A DNA stretch of 64,000 nt from Deinococcus sp. YIM 134068 (GCF_036543075.1 NZ_JAZHPF010000014.1:1-64000); one strand, 5' to 3'; positions 40,150 through 53,791 are shown, counted from the stretch's first letter. The notes: a model not told the origin generated them from the sequence alone. Program-made: numbers and translations.

Positions 40150-40566
40150 TCAACCGAAGCGCGGATGCCGGTTCAGCCGTGCCCAGAAGTCGGAGATCGT
40201 CTGCACCGCCTCCTGAAACTGGCCGAAGTCGAGCGGCTTGATGACGTAGGCCGAGGCACCGTGGGCGTAGCTCGCCTGGATGTCGCGGTCCTCGCCGCTG
40301 GTGGTGAGCATGACCACGGGGATGTCGCGGGTGGCGGCCTCGCCCCGGATGGCGTCGAGCACGGCGAGGCCGTCCATGTGGGGCATCTTGAGGTCGAGGA
40401 GGATCAGGTCGGGCAGGTGTTCGGAGGAACGCAGCACGGCGAGCGCCTCGGGACCGCCGCCCGCGACCGTGATGTCGTGTTCGTCGCCGCTCTCCTCGAA
40501 GGCGCTCAGCGCGAGTTCCACGTCGTGCGGGTTGTCGTCTACCAGCAGGATGCGTCGGCGTTCCAC
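40150..40566 (-). CDS. Single-domain response regulator (Rcp1/CheY-like)
   Basis: 138 residues comprising only a receiver domain: the acidic pair in ILLVDDNPHD, the phosphoacceptor Asp in LILLDLKMPHMDG, Thr in MLTTSGED and Lys in YVIKPLDFGQF. The NPHD and IKPLDFGQF details match the Rcp1 branch that partners with phytochrome or hybrid kinases. No output domain and no kinase is adjacent, so it is an orphan. The GTG at 40566 has GGGGAG at good spacing; a TTG at 40605 is the longer alternative. Confidence 0.88.
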   Translation of the reverse strand: MERRRILLVDDNPHDVELALSAFEESGDEHDITVAGGGPEALAVLRSSEHLPDLILLDLKMPHMDGLAVLDAIRGEAATRDIPVVMLTTSGEDRDIQASYAHGASAYVIKPLDFGQFQEAVQTISDFWARLNRHPRFG

Positions 40567-40725
40567 AGCAGTCTCCCCTTGCTCCCCCTCAACGGTCGTT
40601 CCCAAGCTCCGAACTGTCGGGACATAAAGATTCTATCAAGGCGGGGTGTGAAGGGGCGTTGAACTGCGTCCCGGCGGGGGAAGTCGTCTACACGCCTCCG
40701 GGGCGCGGGCGGGACGGTCGCCGCG

Positions 40726-40731
40726 TAGACT
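40726..40731 (+). promoter_or_regulatory. Leaderless-type -10 box of hisF (TAGACT)
   Basis: Ends 6 bases before the hisF GTG at 40738. Confidence 0.55.
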
Positions 40732-40737
40732 GGCCCC

Positions 40738-41517
40738 GTGTTGACGAAGCGCATCATCCCCTGCCTGGACGTGCAAAACGGGCGGGTGGTCAAGAATGTC
40801 CGGTTCTTCGAGAACCACCGCGACGCGGGCGACCCCCTCGCCTTAGCGCGGGCCTACGAGACGCAGCAGGCCGACGAACTCGTGTTCTACGACATCACCG
40901 CCACGCACGAGGGCCGTTCCCTCATGCTGGACGTGGCCGCCCGCGTCGCCGAGCAGGTCATGATGCCGCTGACGGTGGGGGGCGGCGTGAACGCCGTGTC
41001 CGACTTCCGCCAACTCCTCCTCGCCGGGGCCGACAAGATCAGCGTGAATAGCGGCGCGGTGCGGCGGCCCGACCTTCTCCGGGAGGCCAGCGACCACTTC
41101 GGGGCGCAGTGTGTGGTGCTAAGCATCGACGCCAAACGGCGGAAGGACGGCGAGGGCTGGACCGTCCACGTCGGCGGCGGGCGGGTGGACACGGGCCTGG
41201 ACCTGTTGGAGTGGGCGGAGCGGGGGCAGGAACTCGGCGCGGGCGAGATTTGCCTCAACGTCATGGACGCCGACGGCACCCGCGCGGGCTTCGACCTCCC
41301 GGCCACACGCGCCGTCGCCTCGGCGGTGGACCTGCCGGTGATCGCGTCGGGGGGGGCAGGCAGGCTGGAGGACTTCCGGGACGTGCTGCGGGACGGGGGA
41401 GCCGACGCCGCCCTCGCCGCCAGCGTCTTCCACTTCGGGGAATTGACGGTGCCGGAGGTCAAGACGTACCTCAAGGGTGAGGGACTACCCGTGCGCCCGG
41501 ACTGGCGGGATGCATGA
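40738..41517 (+). CDS. hisF: Imidazole glycerol phosphate synthase cyclase subunit
   Basis: Forms imidazole glycerol phosphate and AICAR from PRFAR using ammonia from HisH. The 259-residue TIM barrel has catalytic Asp in [14 protein letters not shown], the phosphate sites VGGGV and ASGGAG, and Asp in LSIDAKR. The start is GTG with a -10 box 6 bases upstream. It overlaps hisIE by 4 bases. The partner hisH and the other his genes are elsewhere. Confidence 0.96.
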   Translation: MLTKRIIPCLDVQNGRVVKNVRFFENHRDAGDPLALARAYETQQADELVFYDITATHEGRSLMLDVAARVAEQVMMPLTVGGGVNAVSDFRQLLLAGADKISVNSGAVRRPDLLREASDHFGAQCVVLSIDAKRRKDGEGWTVHVGGGRVDTGLDLLEWAERGQELGAGEICLNVMDADGTRAGFDLPATRAVASAVDLPVIASGGAGRLEDFRDVLRDGGADAALAASVFHFGELTVPEVKTYLKGEGLPVRPDWRDA

Positions 41518-42173
41518 CGCCGAATCTGGAGGCCCTGAAGTTCGGCGCGGACGGTCTCATTCCCGTCGTCACCCAGGACGCGCGGACGGGCGCAGTGCTG
41601 ATGCAGGCATACGCCGACCGGGCGGCGGTGGAGCGCACCCTGACAACGCGAGAAGCCACCTACTACAGCCGCTCACGCGGGGAGCAGTGGGTCAAGGGCG
41701 CGACGAGCGGGCACACCCAGCGGGTCGTCTCGGTCCACCTCGACTGCGACGGCGACAGCGTGCTCTACCGGGTGGAGCAGACCGGCCCGGCGTGCCACAC
41801 CGGGGAGTATTCCTGCTTCCACACGCCGCTGCTGGAGGGCGAGGAGACGCAGACTGGGCTGGACGGCACGCTGGAGCGCGTCTACGCCACGATCACCGAA
41901 CGGCTCGCCACCCTGCCGGAGAACAGCTACGTCGCGCGGCTGCACGCCGGGGGTCTCGACCGGGTACTTAAGAAGGTCGCGGAGGAGGCGGGCGAGGTTC
42001 TGCTCGCGGCGAAGAACGGGGACCGGGCCGAACTGGCGACTGAGACCGCCGACCTCCTGTTCCACACCCTCTTCGTGCTCGCGGAGGTCGGGGTGTCGTC
42101 CGCCGACGTGGCCGCCGTCCTGCGGGGGCGGGAGGGGCGGAGCGGGCTGAGGGGGCCGAAGGAGGCGGGTTGA
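41514..42173 (+). CDS. hisI: Bifunctional phosphoribosyl-AMP cyclohydrolase / phosphoribosyl-ATP pyrophosphatase
   Basis: Catalyses steps 2 and 3 of histidine synthesis. Residues 1-~115 are the HisI cyclohydrolase with the metal-binding [21 protein letters not shown] and [11 protein letters not shown]ys motifs. Residues ~125-219 are the HisE pyrophosphatase with [15 protein letters not shown] and [10 protein letters not shown]. Both activities appear intact. Coupled to hisF by an ATGA overlap. Confidence 0.95.
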   Translation: MTPNLEALKFGADGLIPVVTQDARTGAVLMQAYADRAAVERTLTTREATYYSRSRGEQWVKGATSGHTQRVVSVHLDCDGDSVLYRVEQTGPACHTGEYSCFHTPLLEGEETQTGLDGTLERVYATITERLATLPENSYVARLHAGGLDRVLKKVAEEAGEVLLAAKNGDRAELATETADLLFHTLFVLAEVGVSSADVAAVLRGREGRSGLRGPKEAG

Positions 42174-42266
42174 GTGTGAAGTCCGGGTGAAGCTCATCCG
42201 GTGATCCGAAGGCGCGGCGTCCGCATACGCTCGGGTGAACCACCAGATCACGGGGAGGCTCCACCC

Positions 42267-43112
42267 ATGAAACGACTTGCGCTGCTGTCCGCCACCTGTG
42301 CCCTCGCCCTCTCCGCCTGCGGACTGAACTCGCCCGTCGCGCCCACCGGACGTACCGCCTACGGGCTGGACACGTCCGGGCGGCTCGTCGTCTTCGGCAC
42401 CGACAACGCGACCGTCAGCGTGGTCCGCGTGACCCTCACGGGCCTCGGCGCGGGCGAGACGCTCGTGGACCTCGATGTGTTCAACGGCAACGGCAGCCTG
42501 TACGCACTGAGCGACACGGGCAAGCTGTACCTCGTGAACACGTCCACGGGCGTCCTGACCGCGAACACGGGCGGCAGCCTCGGTGCTCCCCGCGTGATGG
42601 ATTTCAACCCGGCGGCGCTGCGTCTGCGCGTCTTCAGCACCGGGGACATGAACTACCGCCTCACGCCCGCCACGGGCACGGCGAACGACGGCACGGTGAC
42701 GGCGGACGGCACGCTGGCCTACGCGGCGAGCGACGCCAACACGGGCAAGGACCCCAACCTCGTCGCGGCGGCGTACACGAACTCCTTCCAGGGCTACCAG
42801 CCCGTCGTGGCCGACTACACCCCGGCGACCACCCTGTATTCGCTCGACGCGGACCTCGACACGCTCGTGACGCATACGGGCGGCCCGGCCTTCAGCACCC
42901 TGAACACGGTCGGCACCCTCGGCGTGGACGTGAGCGCCGAGCGCACCGGCTTCGACATCGCCGGGACGAACGAGGCGTACCTCACGGCGGGCGGCAGCGC
43001 CACCACGACCCTCTACACGCTGGACCTCACGACGGGCAAGGCCACGGTGAAGTCCGTCATTCCTGGCCTCGTTCTCAAGGCGTTCGCGGTGCAGCTCTCC
43101 ACGCGCTCGTAG
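42267..43112 (+). CDS. DUF4394 domain lipoprotein
   Basis: 281 residues with a lipoprotein signal (lipobox LSAC, Cys at about residue 19) and a single DUF4394 propeller-like domain ([47 protein letters not shown]). The family is extracellular and of unknown function. A GGGGAGG ribosome site precedes the ATG. It stands between hisIE and the folate gene and may be transcribed on its own. Confidence 0.85.
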   Translation: MKRLALLSATCALALSACGLNSPVAPTGRTAYGLDTSGRLVVFGTDNATVSVVRVTLTGLGAGETLVDLDVFNGNGSLYALSDTGKLYLVNTSTGVLTANTGGSLGAPRVMDFNPAALRLRVFSTGDMNYRLTPATGTANDGTVTADGTLAYAASDANTGKDPNLVAAAYTNSFQGYQPVVADYTPATTLYSLDADLDTLVTHTGGPAFSTLNTVGTLGVDVSAERTGFDIAGTNEAYLTAGGSATTTLYTLDLTTGKATVKSVIPGLVLKAFAVQLSTRS

Positions 43113-43162
43113 GGCAGCTCTCAGCGGTCAGCATTCAGATTTCAGCCGTCAACCACCCGCAG
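43113..43162. repeat. TCAGC-word spacer repeat
   Basis: CTCAGCGGTCAGCATTCAGATTTCAGCCGTCAA-type words directly after the DUF4394 stop, broken here as words rather than one motif; same family as at 2714 and 48691. Confidence 0.45.
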
Positions 43163-43180
43163 GTCCTGAGTTGTCCCCAA

Positions 43181-43221
43181 CGCCGCAGCGATTGGCCCGA
43201 GTGGGCGCGTTCGCTGCGGCG
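43181..43221 (+). promoter_or_regulatory. Perfect 11-bp dyad directly upstream of the folate gene promoter
   Basis: CGCCGCAGCGA (43181-43191) and TCGCTGCGGCG (43211-43221) are exact inverted repeats separated by 19 bases. The right arm ends 4 bases before the -10 box, so the dyad spans the -35 region and looks like an operator rather than an RNA hairpin, since the transcript starts downstream of it. Confidence 0.5.
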
Positions 43222-43224
43222 CTC

Positions 43225-43230
43225 TATGCT
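43225..43230 (+). promoter_or_regulatory. Leaderless-type -10 box (TATGCT) containing a false ATG
   Basis: TATGCT ends 7 bases before GTG 43238. The ATG at 43226, which a gene caller would pick, is part of the -10 box. Confidence 0.6.
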
Positions 43231-43237
43231 GCCCGGC

Positions 43238-43813
43238 GTGACCGCCCCTCCCCCGCCCGACGCCCCGAAAGCCGAGTGGCGACGCTGGGCGCGAGGGGTG
43301 CGGGCAACCCTCAACCCTCATCCCTCATCCCTCATCACCCCTCACCTCCTCCCCTTCCTCCACGCCCACGGCGCGCGCCGCGTCCTCGCCTACCGCGCCC
43401 TGCCGGGGGAGCCGGACGTGGGCGGGCTGGCGCACGAGTTCGAGCTGCTGACCACCCGCGCCCGCTTCCGGCCCCAGCCGCACCTGACGCTGCACCCGTG
43501 GGAGACGGCGACGGAGATGAGCCGCTTCGGGGCGCTCCAGCCCCCGGCGGACGCGGCGCGCGTGCCGCTCGCGTCCGTGGATGCCGTGCTGCTCCCCGCG
43601 CTCGCCTTCGACAGCTCCGGCGTGCGGCTGGGGTACGGCGGCGGCTTCTACGACCGCCTGCTCGCCGACTTCACCGGGCTGACCGTCGGCGTCATTCCGC
43701 AGGCCCTCGTCGTGCCCGCCCTGCCCGCCGAGGAGCACGACCGGCGGGTGGGCTTCCTGACGACGGAGGCGGGGGTTGGCGCTACTGCGGCGCGGACTGT
43801 AACCAGAATGTGA
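43238..43813 (+). CDS. 5-formyltetrahydrofolate cyclo-ligase
   Basis: ATP-dependent conversion of 5-formyl-THF to 5,10-methenyl-THF, recycling a folate dead end. The 191-residue protein has the basic N-terminal helix, [12 protein letters not shown] and the nucleotide-binding [22 protein letters not shown]. The GTG at 43238 is chosen as start because a TATGCT -10 box ends 7 bases before it and swallows the in-frame ATG at 43226. A dyad lies across the presumed -35 region. Confidence 0.9.
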   Translation: MTAPPPPDAPKAEWRRWARGVRATLNPHPSSLITPHLLPFLHAHGARRVLAYRALPGEPDVGGLAHEFELLTTRARFRPQPHLTLHPWETATEMSRFGALQPPADAARVPLASVDAVLLPALAFDSSGVRLGYGGGFYDRLLADFTGLTVGVIPQALVVPALPAEEHDRRVGFLTTEAGVGATAARTVTRM

Positions 43814-43863
43814 CGCGGGCCGTGTATCTTCCTTCCCGTATCACAACTTCGGAAGGGGGGAAG

Positions 43864-43896
43864 ATGCCAGAACACGCCTCCGGCGTCCGCGCATGA
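43864..43896 (+). CDS. 10-residue upstream ORF coupled to livG
   Basis: ATG-to-TGA ORF encoding MPEHASGVRA, preceded by a strong GGAAGGGGGGAAG ribosome site and overlapping the livG start as ATGA. livG has no ribosome site of its own, so ribosomes probably reach it through this ORF. It carries no run of one amino acid, so coupling rather than attenuation is likely. Confidence 0.4.
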   Translation: MPEHASGVRA

Positions 43897-44690
43897 CGGC
43901 CTCGCAGGCTGCTGCAAATGTTTCGTCCGGCGGACCGGGCACCGTCGCCCTTCAGGCACGCGGGCTGGTGAAGGAGTTCCGGGGCTTCCGGGCGACGAAC
44001 GACGTGAACCTGAGCGTCCGCGAGGGCGAAATCCACGCGATCATCGGACCGAACGGGGCGGGCAAGACCACGCTGTTCAACCTGCTTTCGGGCTTCCTGC
44101 GGCCCACGAGCGGGGAAGTGATTCTGTTCGGTGAGCGCATCGACACGCTGCCGCCCCACGCAATCGTCCGGCGGGGGCTGTCGCGGTCGTTCCAGATCAG
44201 CAGCGTCTTTCCGAGCCTCAGCGTGCGCGACAACGTGATCGTGGCCCTGCAATCGCCGACGCGGCTGCCGGGGCAGTTCTGGACGCCGCTCTCCCGGCTG
44301 GAGGAACTCGGGCCGCGCGCCGACGCCATCCTTACGGACGTGGGGCTGGAGGGCGCGCACGCCCGGCCCGCCGCCGACCTCGGGCACGGGGAGAAGCGGC
44401 AACTGGAGATCGGCATCTCGCTGACGCAGGACCCCCGCGTGCTGCTTCTCGACGAGCCGACGAGCGGTATGGGGTCGGAGGGGGTCAACCGCGTCATCGA
44501 CCTCGTGCGGCGGGTGGCGCGCGGGCGCACGGTCGTCCTCGTCGAACACAACATGAGCGTGGTCGCGCAGCTCGCCGACCGCATCACCGTCCTGCAATAC
44601 GGGCAGGTCCTCGCCAGCGGCAGCTACGACGAGGTGCGGCGCGATCCGCGCGTCATCGAGGCGTATCTGGGCGAGGAGGCGCACGCATGA
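43893..44690 (+). CDS. livG: Branched-chain amino-acid ABC transporter ATP-binding protein LivG
   Basis: First of two ATPases of a HAAT-family importer. The 265 residues carry Walker A GPNGAGKTTL, Q-loop, the LivG-type signature LGHGEKRQLEIG, Walker B VLLLDEPTSGM and the H-loop (VEHNMSVV). The degenerate signature is normal for LivG. Operon order is livG-livF-livK-livH-livM, with 4-base overlaps at livG/livF and livH/livM. Substrate is probably branched-chain or another aliphatic amino acid, or urea/amide; sequence alone does not settle it. Confidence 0.93.
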   Translation: MTASQAAANVSSGGPGTVALQARGLVKEFRGFRATNDVNLSVREGEIHAIIGPNGAGKTTLFNLLSGFLRPTSGEVILFGERIDTLPPHAIVRRGLSRSFQISSVFPSLSVRDNVIVALQSPTRLPGQFWTPLSRLEELGPRADAILTDVGLEGAHARPAADLGHGEKRQLEIGISLTQDPRVLLLDEPTSGMGSEGVNRVIDLVRRVARGRTVVLVEHNMSVVAQLADRITVLQYGQVLASGSYDEVRRDPRVIEAYLGEEAHA

Positions 44691-45427
44691 CGGCCCCGAC
44701 CGTCTCCCCCGCCCGCCCCGGCCTGACGGGCACGCCCCTGCTCGAAGTCCGCGACCTCAATGCCTTCTACGGCCAGAGCCACGTCCTGCACGGCGTCAAC
44801 CTCCACGTCATGCCCGGCGAGGTCGTCAGCCTGATCGGGCGCAACGGGGCGGGCAAGACGACCACGCTGAAGTCCGTCATGGGTGTCCTCCGCAGCCGCA
44901 CGGGGCGCGTCACCTTCGAGGGGCAGGACCTCACGCGGCTGCCGAGCCACCGGGTCGCCGCCCGTGGCCTCGCGTGGGTGCCGGAGGAGCGGGCCATCCT
45001 GAGCAGCCTCTCCGTGCGCGAGAACCTGGAACTGCCGCCCGCCCGGCCCGGCGGCTGGAGCACCGAGCGGGCCTACGAGGCCTTTCCCGTCCTGCGCGAG
45101 CGCGGGCACCACCCCGGCTCCAAGCTCTCGGGGGGCGAACAGCAGATGCTCGCCATCGTGCGGGTGCTCCGCAGCGGCCCCAAGCTCCTGCTCCTTGACG
45201 AACCGAGCGAGGGCCTCGCGCCCGTCATCGTGCAGAGGATCGGCGACATGCTGGCCGAACTGCGCCGCGAGGGACTCAGCATCATCCTCGTGGAGCAGAA
45301 CCTCAAGTTCGCCACCCGCCTCGCCGACCGGCATTACGTGCTCGTGGATGGACACGTCGTGGACGAGGTTCACGCGGGCGAGGTGGAGGCGCGGCGGGAG
45401 GACCTGTTGCGGTACCTCAGCGTATGA
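44687..45427 (+). CDS. livF: Branched-chain amino-acid ABC transporter ATP-binding protein LivF
   Basis: Second ATPase of the importer, 246 residues: Walker A GRNGAGKTTT, WVPEERAIL (the LivF-specific block), signature LSGGEQQML, Walker B LLLLDEPSEGLAP and H-loop switch VEQNLKFA. It overlaps livG by 4 bases. The 113-base gap to livK holds a TCAGC-word repeat. Confidence 0.93.
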   Translation: MTAPTVSPARPGLTGTPLLEVRDLNAFYGQSHVLHGVNLHVMPGEVVSLIGRNGAGKTTTLKSVMGVLRSRTGRVTFEGQDLTRLPSHRVAARGLAWVPEERAILSSLSVRENLELPPARPGGWSTERAYEAFPVLRERGHHPGSKLSGGEQQMLAIVRVLRSGPKLLLLDEPSEGLAPVIVQRIGDMLAELRREGLSIILVEQNLKFATRLADRHYVLVDGHVVDEVHAGEVEARREDLLRYLSV

Positions 45428-45475
45428 GCGGTCAGTCGGGAGCTTTCAGCTTTCAGCGATCAGCCGTCAGCAAGA
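45428..45475. repeat. TCAGC-word spacer repeat
   Basis: Between livF and livK: GGTCAGTCGGGAGC-TTTCAGC-TTTCAGC-GATCAGCC-GTCAGC words. Unlike the convergent copies this one lies inside an operon. Confidence 0.5.
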
Positions 45476-45539
45476 CAGGCGACGCCGTGTTTCTGCTCCC
45501 CAACCCACCTTTCCCCTCTCCCCTTCCCCGGAGGAATTC

Positions 45540-46763
<1,224 letters not shown>

Positions 46764-46776
46764 GGAGGGTCTAGGG

Positions 46777-46833
46777 GTCGAGGAGTCGGGCCGTCGAGGC
46801 TTTCTCGACCTCTCGGCCCCTCGACTCCTCGAC
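46777..46833 (+). repeat. Large mRNA hairpin between livK and livH
   Basis: GTCGAGGAGTCG (46777-46788) pairs perfectly with CGACTCCTCGAC (46822-46833), and GGGCCG/CGGCCC and CGAG/CTCG extend the stem inwards. It has no U tract and sits between a binding-protein gene and membrane genes, where such hairpins stabilise the upstream message and reduce downstream expression. TCGAGG-word family, also at 63687. Confidence 0.7.
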
Positions 46834-46849
46834 ATTTGGAAAAACAACC

Positions 46850-47736
46850 ATGAACACGCAACTCTTCCTCATCCAGGTGTTCAACGGCCTCGTCAACGGG
46901 GCCTTCTACGCGCTGCTCTCGCTCGGCCTCGCGGTCATCTTCGGGATGCTTCGCATCGTCAATTTCATGCACGGGGCGCTCTACATGCTCGGCGCGTTCA
47001 CGGCCTTTGCGCTGGGGCAGGCGCTGGGGCTGGGGTTCTGGCCGTCGCTGATCCTCGCGCCGCTCATCGTGGGAGCCATCGGCATGGTGCTGGAGCGGTC
47101 GCTGCTCTCGCGGCTGTACGGGCTGGAGCCGAGTTACAACCTGCTGCTGACCTTCGGGCTGACGCTGCTGACGCAGGACCTCGTGAAACAGGTCATGCTC
47201 TCGCAGTACGCGGTGTCGAGCGCACCCTACACGCCGCCCGCCGCGCTCTCCGGGGTGGTGAACCTCGGCTTCGTGGTCTTTCCCAAGTACCGCCTCTTCG
47301 TGATCGCGCTGGCGCTCGCCATCTGCCTGATCACATGGTTCGTGATCGAGAAGACGCGGGTGGGCGCGATCATCCGCGCGAGTACGGAAAATCCGAACGT
47401 CACGCGCGCCTTCGGCATCGACGTGGGCAAGTGGGTGACGGGCATGTTCGGCGTCGGCGTGGGGCTGGCGGGTCTCGCCGGGGTGCTGGCCGCCCCGATC
47501 TACTCGGTGGAGCCGTACATGGGCGCGGAACTCATCATCACGACGTTTGCCGTGGTCGTGATCGGCGGGATGGGCAGCATCCTGGGCAGCGTGGTGACGG
47601 GCTTCGCGGTGGGCGTGCTCGCCGCCATCGGTGCGGCACTTTACCCCCCGATAGCAAATACCCTCGTCTTCATCCTGATGGCGATTGTGCTCCTCGTGCG
47701 GCCCAGCGGCCTGTTCGGATTGCCGGAGGGGGCGCG

Positions 47737-47740
<4 letters not shown>
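46850..47740 (+). CDS. livH: Branched-chain amino-acid ABC transporter permease LivH
   Basis: Membrane subunit of the importer, 296 residues with about eight helices. LivH marks are the start VFNGLVNGAFYALLSLGLAV, MLRIVNFMHGA, ENPNVTRAFGIDVGKW and VVIGGMGSILGSVVTGF. No ribosome site is obvious before the ATG, which follows the hairpin by 16 bases. It overlaps livM by 4 bases. Confidence 0.92.
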
Positions 47741-48690
<950 letters not shown>

Positions 48691-48747
48691 GCCGTCAGCA
48701 GTCAGCGATCAGCCGTCAGCCCACCAAAGCTGACGGCTGAAAGCTTT
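48691..48747. repeat. Palindromic TCAGC-word spacer between livM and nrdR
   Basis: GCCGTCAGC-AGTCAGC-GATCAGCC-GTCAGC on the left is answered by GCTGACGGCTGAAAGC on the right, giving a hairpin between two convergent genes. It probably serves as a bidirectional terminator. Confidence 0.6.
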
Positions 48748-49200
48748 CTACATGTCCTCCCCGTCCTTCAGCCCCCGAATCTCCTCGATGAACCTCTCCA
48801 GGCTGTCGAAGTCGCGGTACACGCTGGCGAAGCGGATGTAGGCCACGTCGTCGAGGGGACGCAGGAAGCTCATCGCCCGCTTGCCGATCTCACCGCTCTC
48901 GATCTCGGGGACCTGCACCTCGTCCTCGAAGCCGTAGGCAAAGGCGCGCAACCTCTCCCCCGGCACCGGGCGTTTCTCGGTGGCGAGGGTCAGCCCACGC
49001 AGCAGTTTGTCGGGATTGAACGCCTCGCGCTGTCCGCCGCGCTTGACGACCATCAGCGGCTCAAGCTGGGCACGCTCGTAGGTCGTGAACCGCCGCGCGC
49101 AGCGCAGGCACTCGCGGCGGCGGCGGATGCTCGCCCCATCGTCGCTGGGCCGCGAGTTCACCACTTTGGAGTCCGGGGCAGAACAGTAGGGGCACCTCAC
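48748..49200 (-). CDS. nrdR: Transcriptional repressor NrdR
   Basis: Represses ribonucleotide reductase genes in response to dATP/ATP. The 150 residues are an N-terminal zinc ribbon (CPYC...CLRC, RRRREC, RFTTYER) and an ATP-cone domain (VVKRGGQREAFNPDKLLRGL). GTG start at 49200, where homologues begin with (M)RCPYC; the upstream open frame is not part of the gene. No nrd gene is in the window. Confidence 0.95.
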   Translation of the reverse strand: MRCPYCSAPDSKVVNSRPSDDGASIRRRRECLRCARRFTTYERAQLEPLMVVKRGGQREAFNPDKLLRGLTLATEKRPVPGERLRAFAYGFEDEVQVPEIESGEIGKRAMSFLRPLDDVAYIRFASVYRDFDSLERFIEEIRGLKDGEDM

Positions 49201-49288
49201 GAGGCCACTCTCCCACGGCACCGTTCCAGAAGCCCGCAGGCGACCCTTTTCCCCGCTGGCGGCTGGAAGCTGGCGGCTGGCGGCTTCC

Positions 49289-50002
49289 TCACAGCAGCAG
49301 CGCCGGGTCCACCACCCGTCCCCGTGGCGCGGCGGGCAGGGGCACCTCCAGCACCGTGCCGCGCAGGTGGAGCAGGGCGGGGGTGGCAAGGGCGAGCACG
49401 GCGTCGGCGAGGGGACGGTCCAGACTCTCGTCCCCGCTGCTCGCCCGTCCCGGCAACACGAGGTTGAGGCGCAGGTCCTCGTCGTGGCCGTGTTCCACGA
49501 GGCCGCGCAGGGCACCGCGTTGCGGGTGGACTTGCAGGCCGCGCTCGTCGAGGTGCGGGCCGACGAGGGTGAGCCATGTCCCGCCGAGGCGGCGGCGCAC
49601 GATCTGGGCGATGGCGACGCTGCTCTTGACGTTGTTGTTGAACAGGTCCATCCACTCGCCCTCGCTGAGCATCGTGAAATTGGTGTGCGCCCGCCGGTCG
49701 GCGAGGTGGACGATGCCGTGGAGCGCCCCGAAGATTTCCAGCACGCGGTTTTGCGCGCTCAGCCAGTCGAGCGGTACGCTCACGTCGGCCTGGATCGGCA
49801 CGGCGGTCCCGCCCCCCGCCTCCAGCACGCTCGCGGCGGCAGCCAGCGTCTCGCTGTTGTCCCCCACGAGGACCACGCTCGCCCCCGCCCGCGCCAGCGC
49901 CGCGCTGATCGTCCGTCCGTAGCCCTGGCACGCCCCCGTCACGGCGATCACCTGCCCCGCCAGCACGGGCGGGACACCGGGAGGAAAGGCAGCGGCGGTC
50001 AT
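49289..50002 (-). CDS. Short-chain dehydrogenase/reductase fold, active site degenerate
   Basis: 237 residues of SDR fold: nucleotide loop VTGACQGYGRTIS, DVSVPLDW, VHLADRRAHT and the NNNVKSS helix-4 motif. Where the catalytic Tyr-x3-Lys should stand the sequence reads VHPQRGALRGLVEH, with neither residue, so redox activity is doubtful. It may be a nucleotide sensor or binding protein. The ATG at 50002 is chosen because a TATGCT box ends 7 bases upstream; the in-frame ATG at 50014 lies in that box. Confidence 0.8.
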   Translation of the reverse strand: MTAAAFPPGVPPVLAGQVIAVTGACQGYGRTISAALARAGASVVLVGDNSETLAAAASVLEAGGGTAVPIQADVSVPLDWLSAQNRVLEIFGALHGIVHLADRRAHTNFTMLSEGEWMDLFNNNVKSSVAIAQIVRRRLGGTWLTLVGPHLDERGLQVHPQRGALRGLVEHGHDEDLRLNLVLPGRASSGDESLDRPLADAVLALATPALLHLRGTVLEVPLPAAPRGRVVDPALLL

Positions 50003-50009
50003 GCCCCGC

Positions 50010-50015
50010 AGCATA
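50010..50015 (-). promoter_or_regulatory. Leaderless-type -10 box (TATGCT) containing a false ATG
   Basis: Ends 7 bases before the SDR ATG at 50002; its own ATG is in frame and would mislead a gene caller. Confidence 0.55.
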
Positions 50016-50063
50016 GCGCCCCCACTCGGGCGGGAGCGGGGGCGCGGCTTCGGGGATGGAGGG

Positions 50064-50270
50064 TCAGCCCGCGTGTGGCAGGGGCCGCAGCGCCCCCGGC
50101 GGCAGCTCGCCCGCCCGGTGCCCCCGCCCGCACGGCCCGCACCAGTACCCCTGGTCGCCGTCGCGCAGGTCGAACAGAGTGAGGGCTTCCCCGCAGCGGG
50201 GGCAGACGTGGGCATACCCGCGCCCGCTGACGGGAAGGGAATCGTCCTTGATACGTAACACCCGCTTCAT
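50064..50270 (-). CDS. Small zinc-ribbon protein
   Basis: 68 residues with two CxxC knuckles (CPRC and CGPC), 21 residues apart, forming one zinc ribbon, plus a basic N terminus (MKRVLRIKDD). Such ribbons bind nucleic acid or protein; function unknown. A TAGAAT box 6 bases before the ATG gives a leaderless start. It stands alone between the NUDIX gene and the SDR gene. Confidence 0.75.
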   Translation of the reverse strand: MKRVLRIKDDSLPVSGRGYAHVCPRCGEALTLFDLRDGDQGYWCGPCGRGHRAGELPPGALRPLPHAG

Positions 50271-50276
50271 ATTCTG

Positions 50277-50282
50277 ATTCTA
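50277..50282 (-). promoter_or_regulatory. Leaderless-type -10 box (TAGAAT)
   Basis: Ends 6 bases before the zinc-ribbon ATG at 50270. Confidence 0.55.
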
Positions 50283-50362
50283 ACAGAAAGAGCAGGGCGT
50301 GAAAAGATGTGCCACACGCCGGAAGTGCAGGTGTTCCCCGCAAAGCTGGCGACTGACTGCCC

Positions 50363-51030
50363 CTAGAGGTCCGCCTCCTCCCCCACATCGTCGCTCACCT
50401 CGGGTTCGACCGCGCCCACGCCCACCCGCCGCCGTTTGCGGAGCATGGCGGGTTCCTTGTCGAGATTGAAGACGAAGTGCCGGGGCCGCCGCTCGCGCAG
50501 CCACGTTTCCAGCGCGACGAGGCGGGGGCGGAAGCGGATGAACTCGCGCAGTTGCCGGATGGGGACGAACTTGGCCTCCTGTACGTCGCGGTCGGGGTCG
50601 CGCGGCCCCAGCGTCCCGCCGACCTCCCGCCCGGTGTAGAAGAACTGAAGGTGATGGCCCCACGTCTGCGCCTGGAACTCCACGATGAAGGCGAGGTCGC
50701 GCAACTCCACGACGAGGCCCGTCTCCTCGTAGGTCTCGCGCCGCGCCCCCTCCTGCACGAGTTCGCCCGCCTCCAGCCCACCTTTGGGCAGCGACCAGCG
50801 CCCCCGCTCGCGCACGAGCAGAATCTCGTCGCCGCGCAGCACGATGCAGCCCACCCCGATGCGCGGCTCGGCGAGCGGACGCTTCTGCCCGCGCTTCTGG
50901 GGCGCGGCGGGAATGGGCACGCTCGTCACCGCCGGAGCTGTCCCAGCCGGGGCCGGGCGCACGTTGCGCCGCCGCCTGCGCCGCCGCTGCCCGCCCGCGC
51001 CGCCCGTCGCCGTCTTCACGTCGTCCGCCA

Positions 51031-51031
<1 letters not shown>
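50363..51031 (-). CDS. NUDIX hydrolase
   Basis: 222 residues. A complete NUDIX box (G-x5-E-x7-REUxEExGU) occupies residues 84-106, within IVLRGDEILLVRERG...WSLPKGG. The N-terminal 50 residues are basic and disordered with a run of seven arginines at 16-22, which may bind nucleic acid or phosphate-rich ligands. It should hydrolyse a nucleoside diphosphate derivative; Deinococcus has many such enzymes, and the substrate is unknown. Its ATG overlaps the dnaB stop (TGATG), so it is translated with dnaB. Confidence 0.9.
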
Positions 51032-53634
<2,603 letters not shown>

Positions 53635-53782
53635 AGTCGGGGCCTCTCTTTGCAATCTGGTCAGGCACGCCAGGCCGGACGCGGCACCCCAGGCGGGAGG
53701 CGCGCGGCAGATGGCGGAAATGAACTGGGTGGGCCAGCGTCGGCCCATTCGCCCGGCGGCGGGCCAGGCTGAACTGCCGCGC

Positions 53783-53791
53783 ATCATACCA
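53783..53791 (-). promoter_or_regulatory. Extended -10 promoter of dnaB
   Basis: TATGAT preceded by TGG (extended -10, TGn) on the minus strand, about 150 bases before the dnaB start, so dnaB has a long leader, unlike its leaderless neighbours. No good -35 is seen. Confidence 0.5.

Noticed and set aside
43113..43237. 6S RNA upstream of the 5-formyltetrahydrofolate cyclo-ligase gene, as in other bacteria
   Set aside because: Only about 125 bases are available, the dyad there overlaps the promoter, and no 6S-like long bulged duplex is seen.
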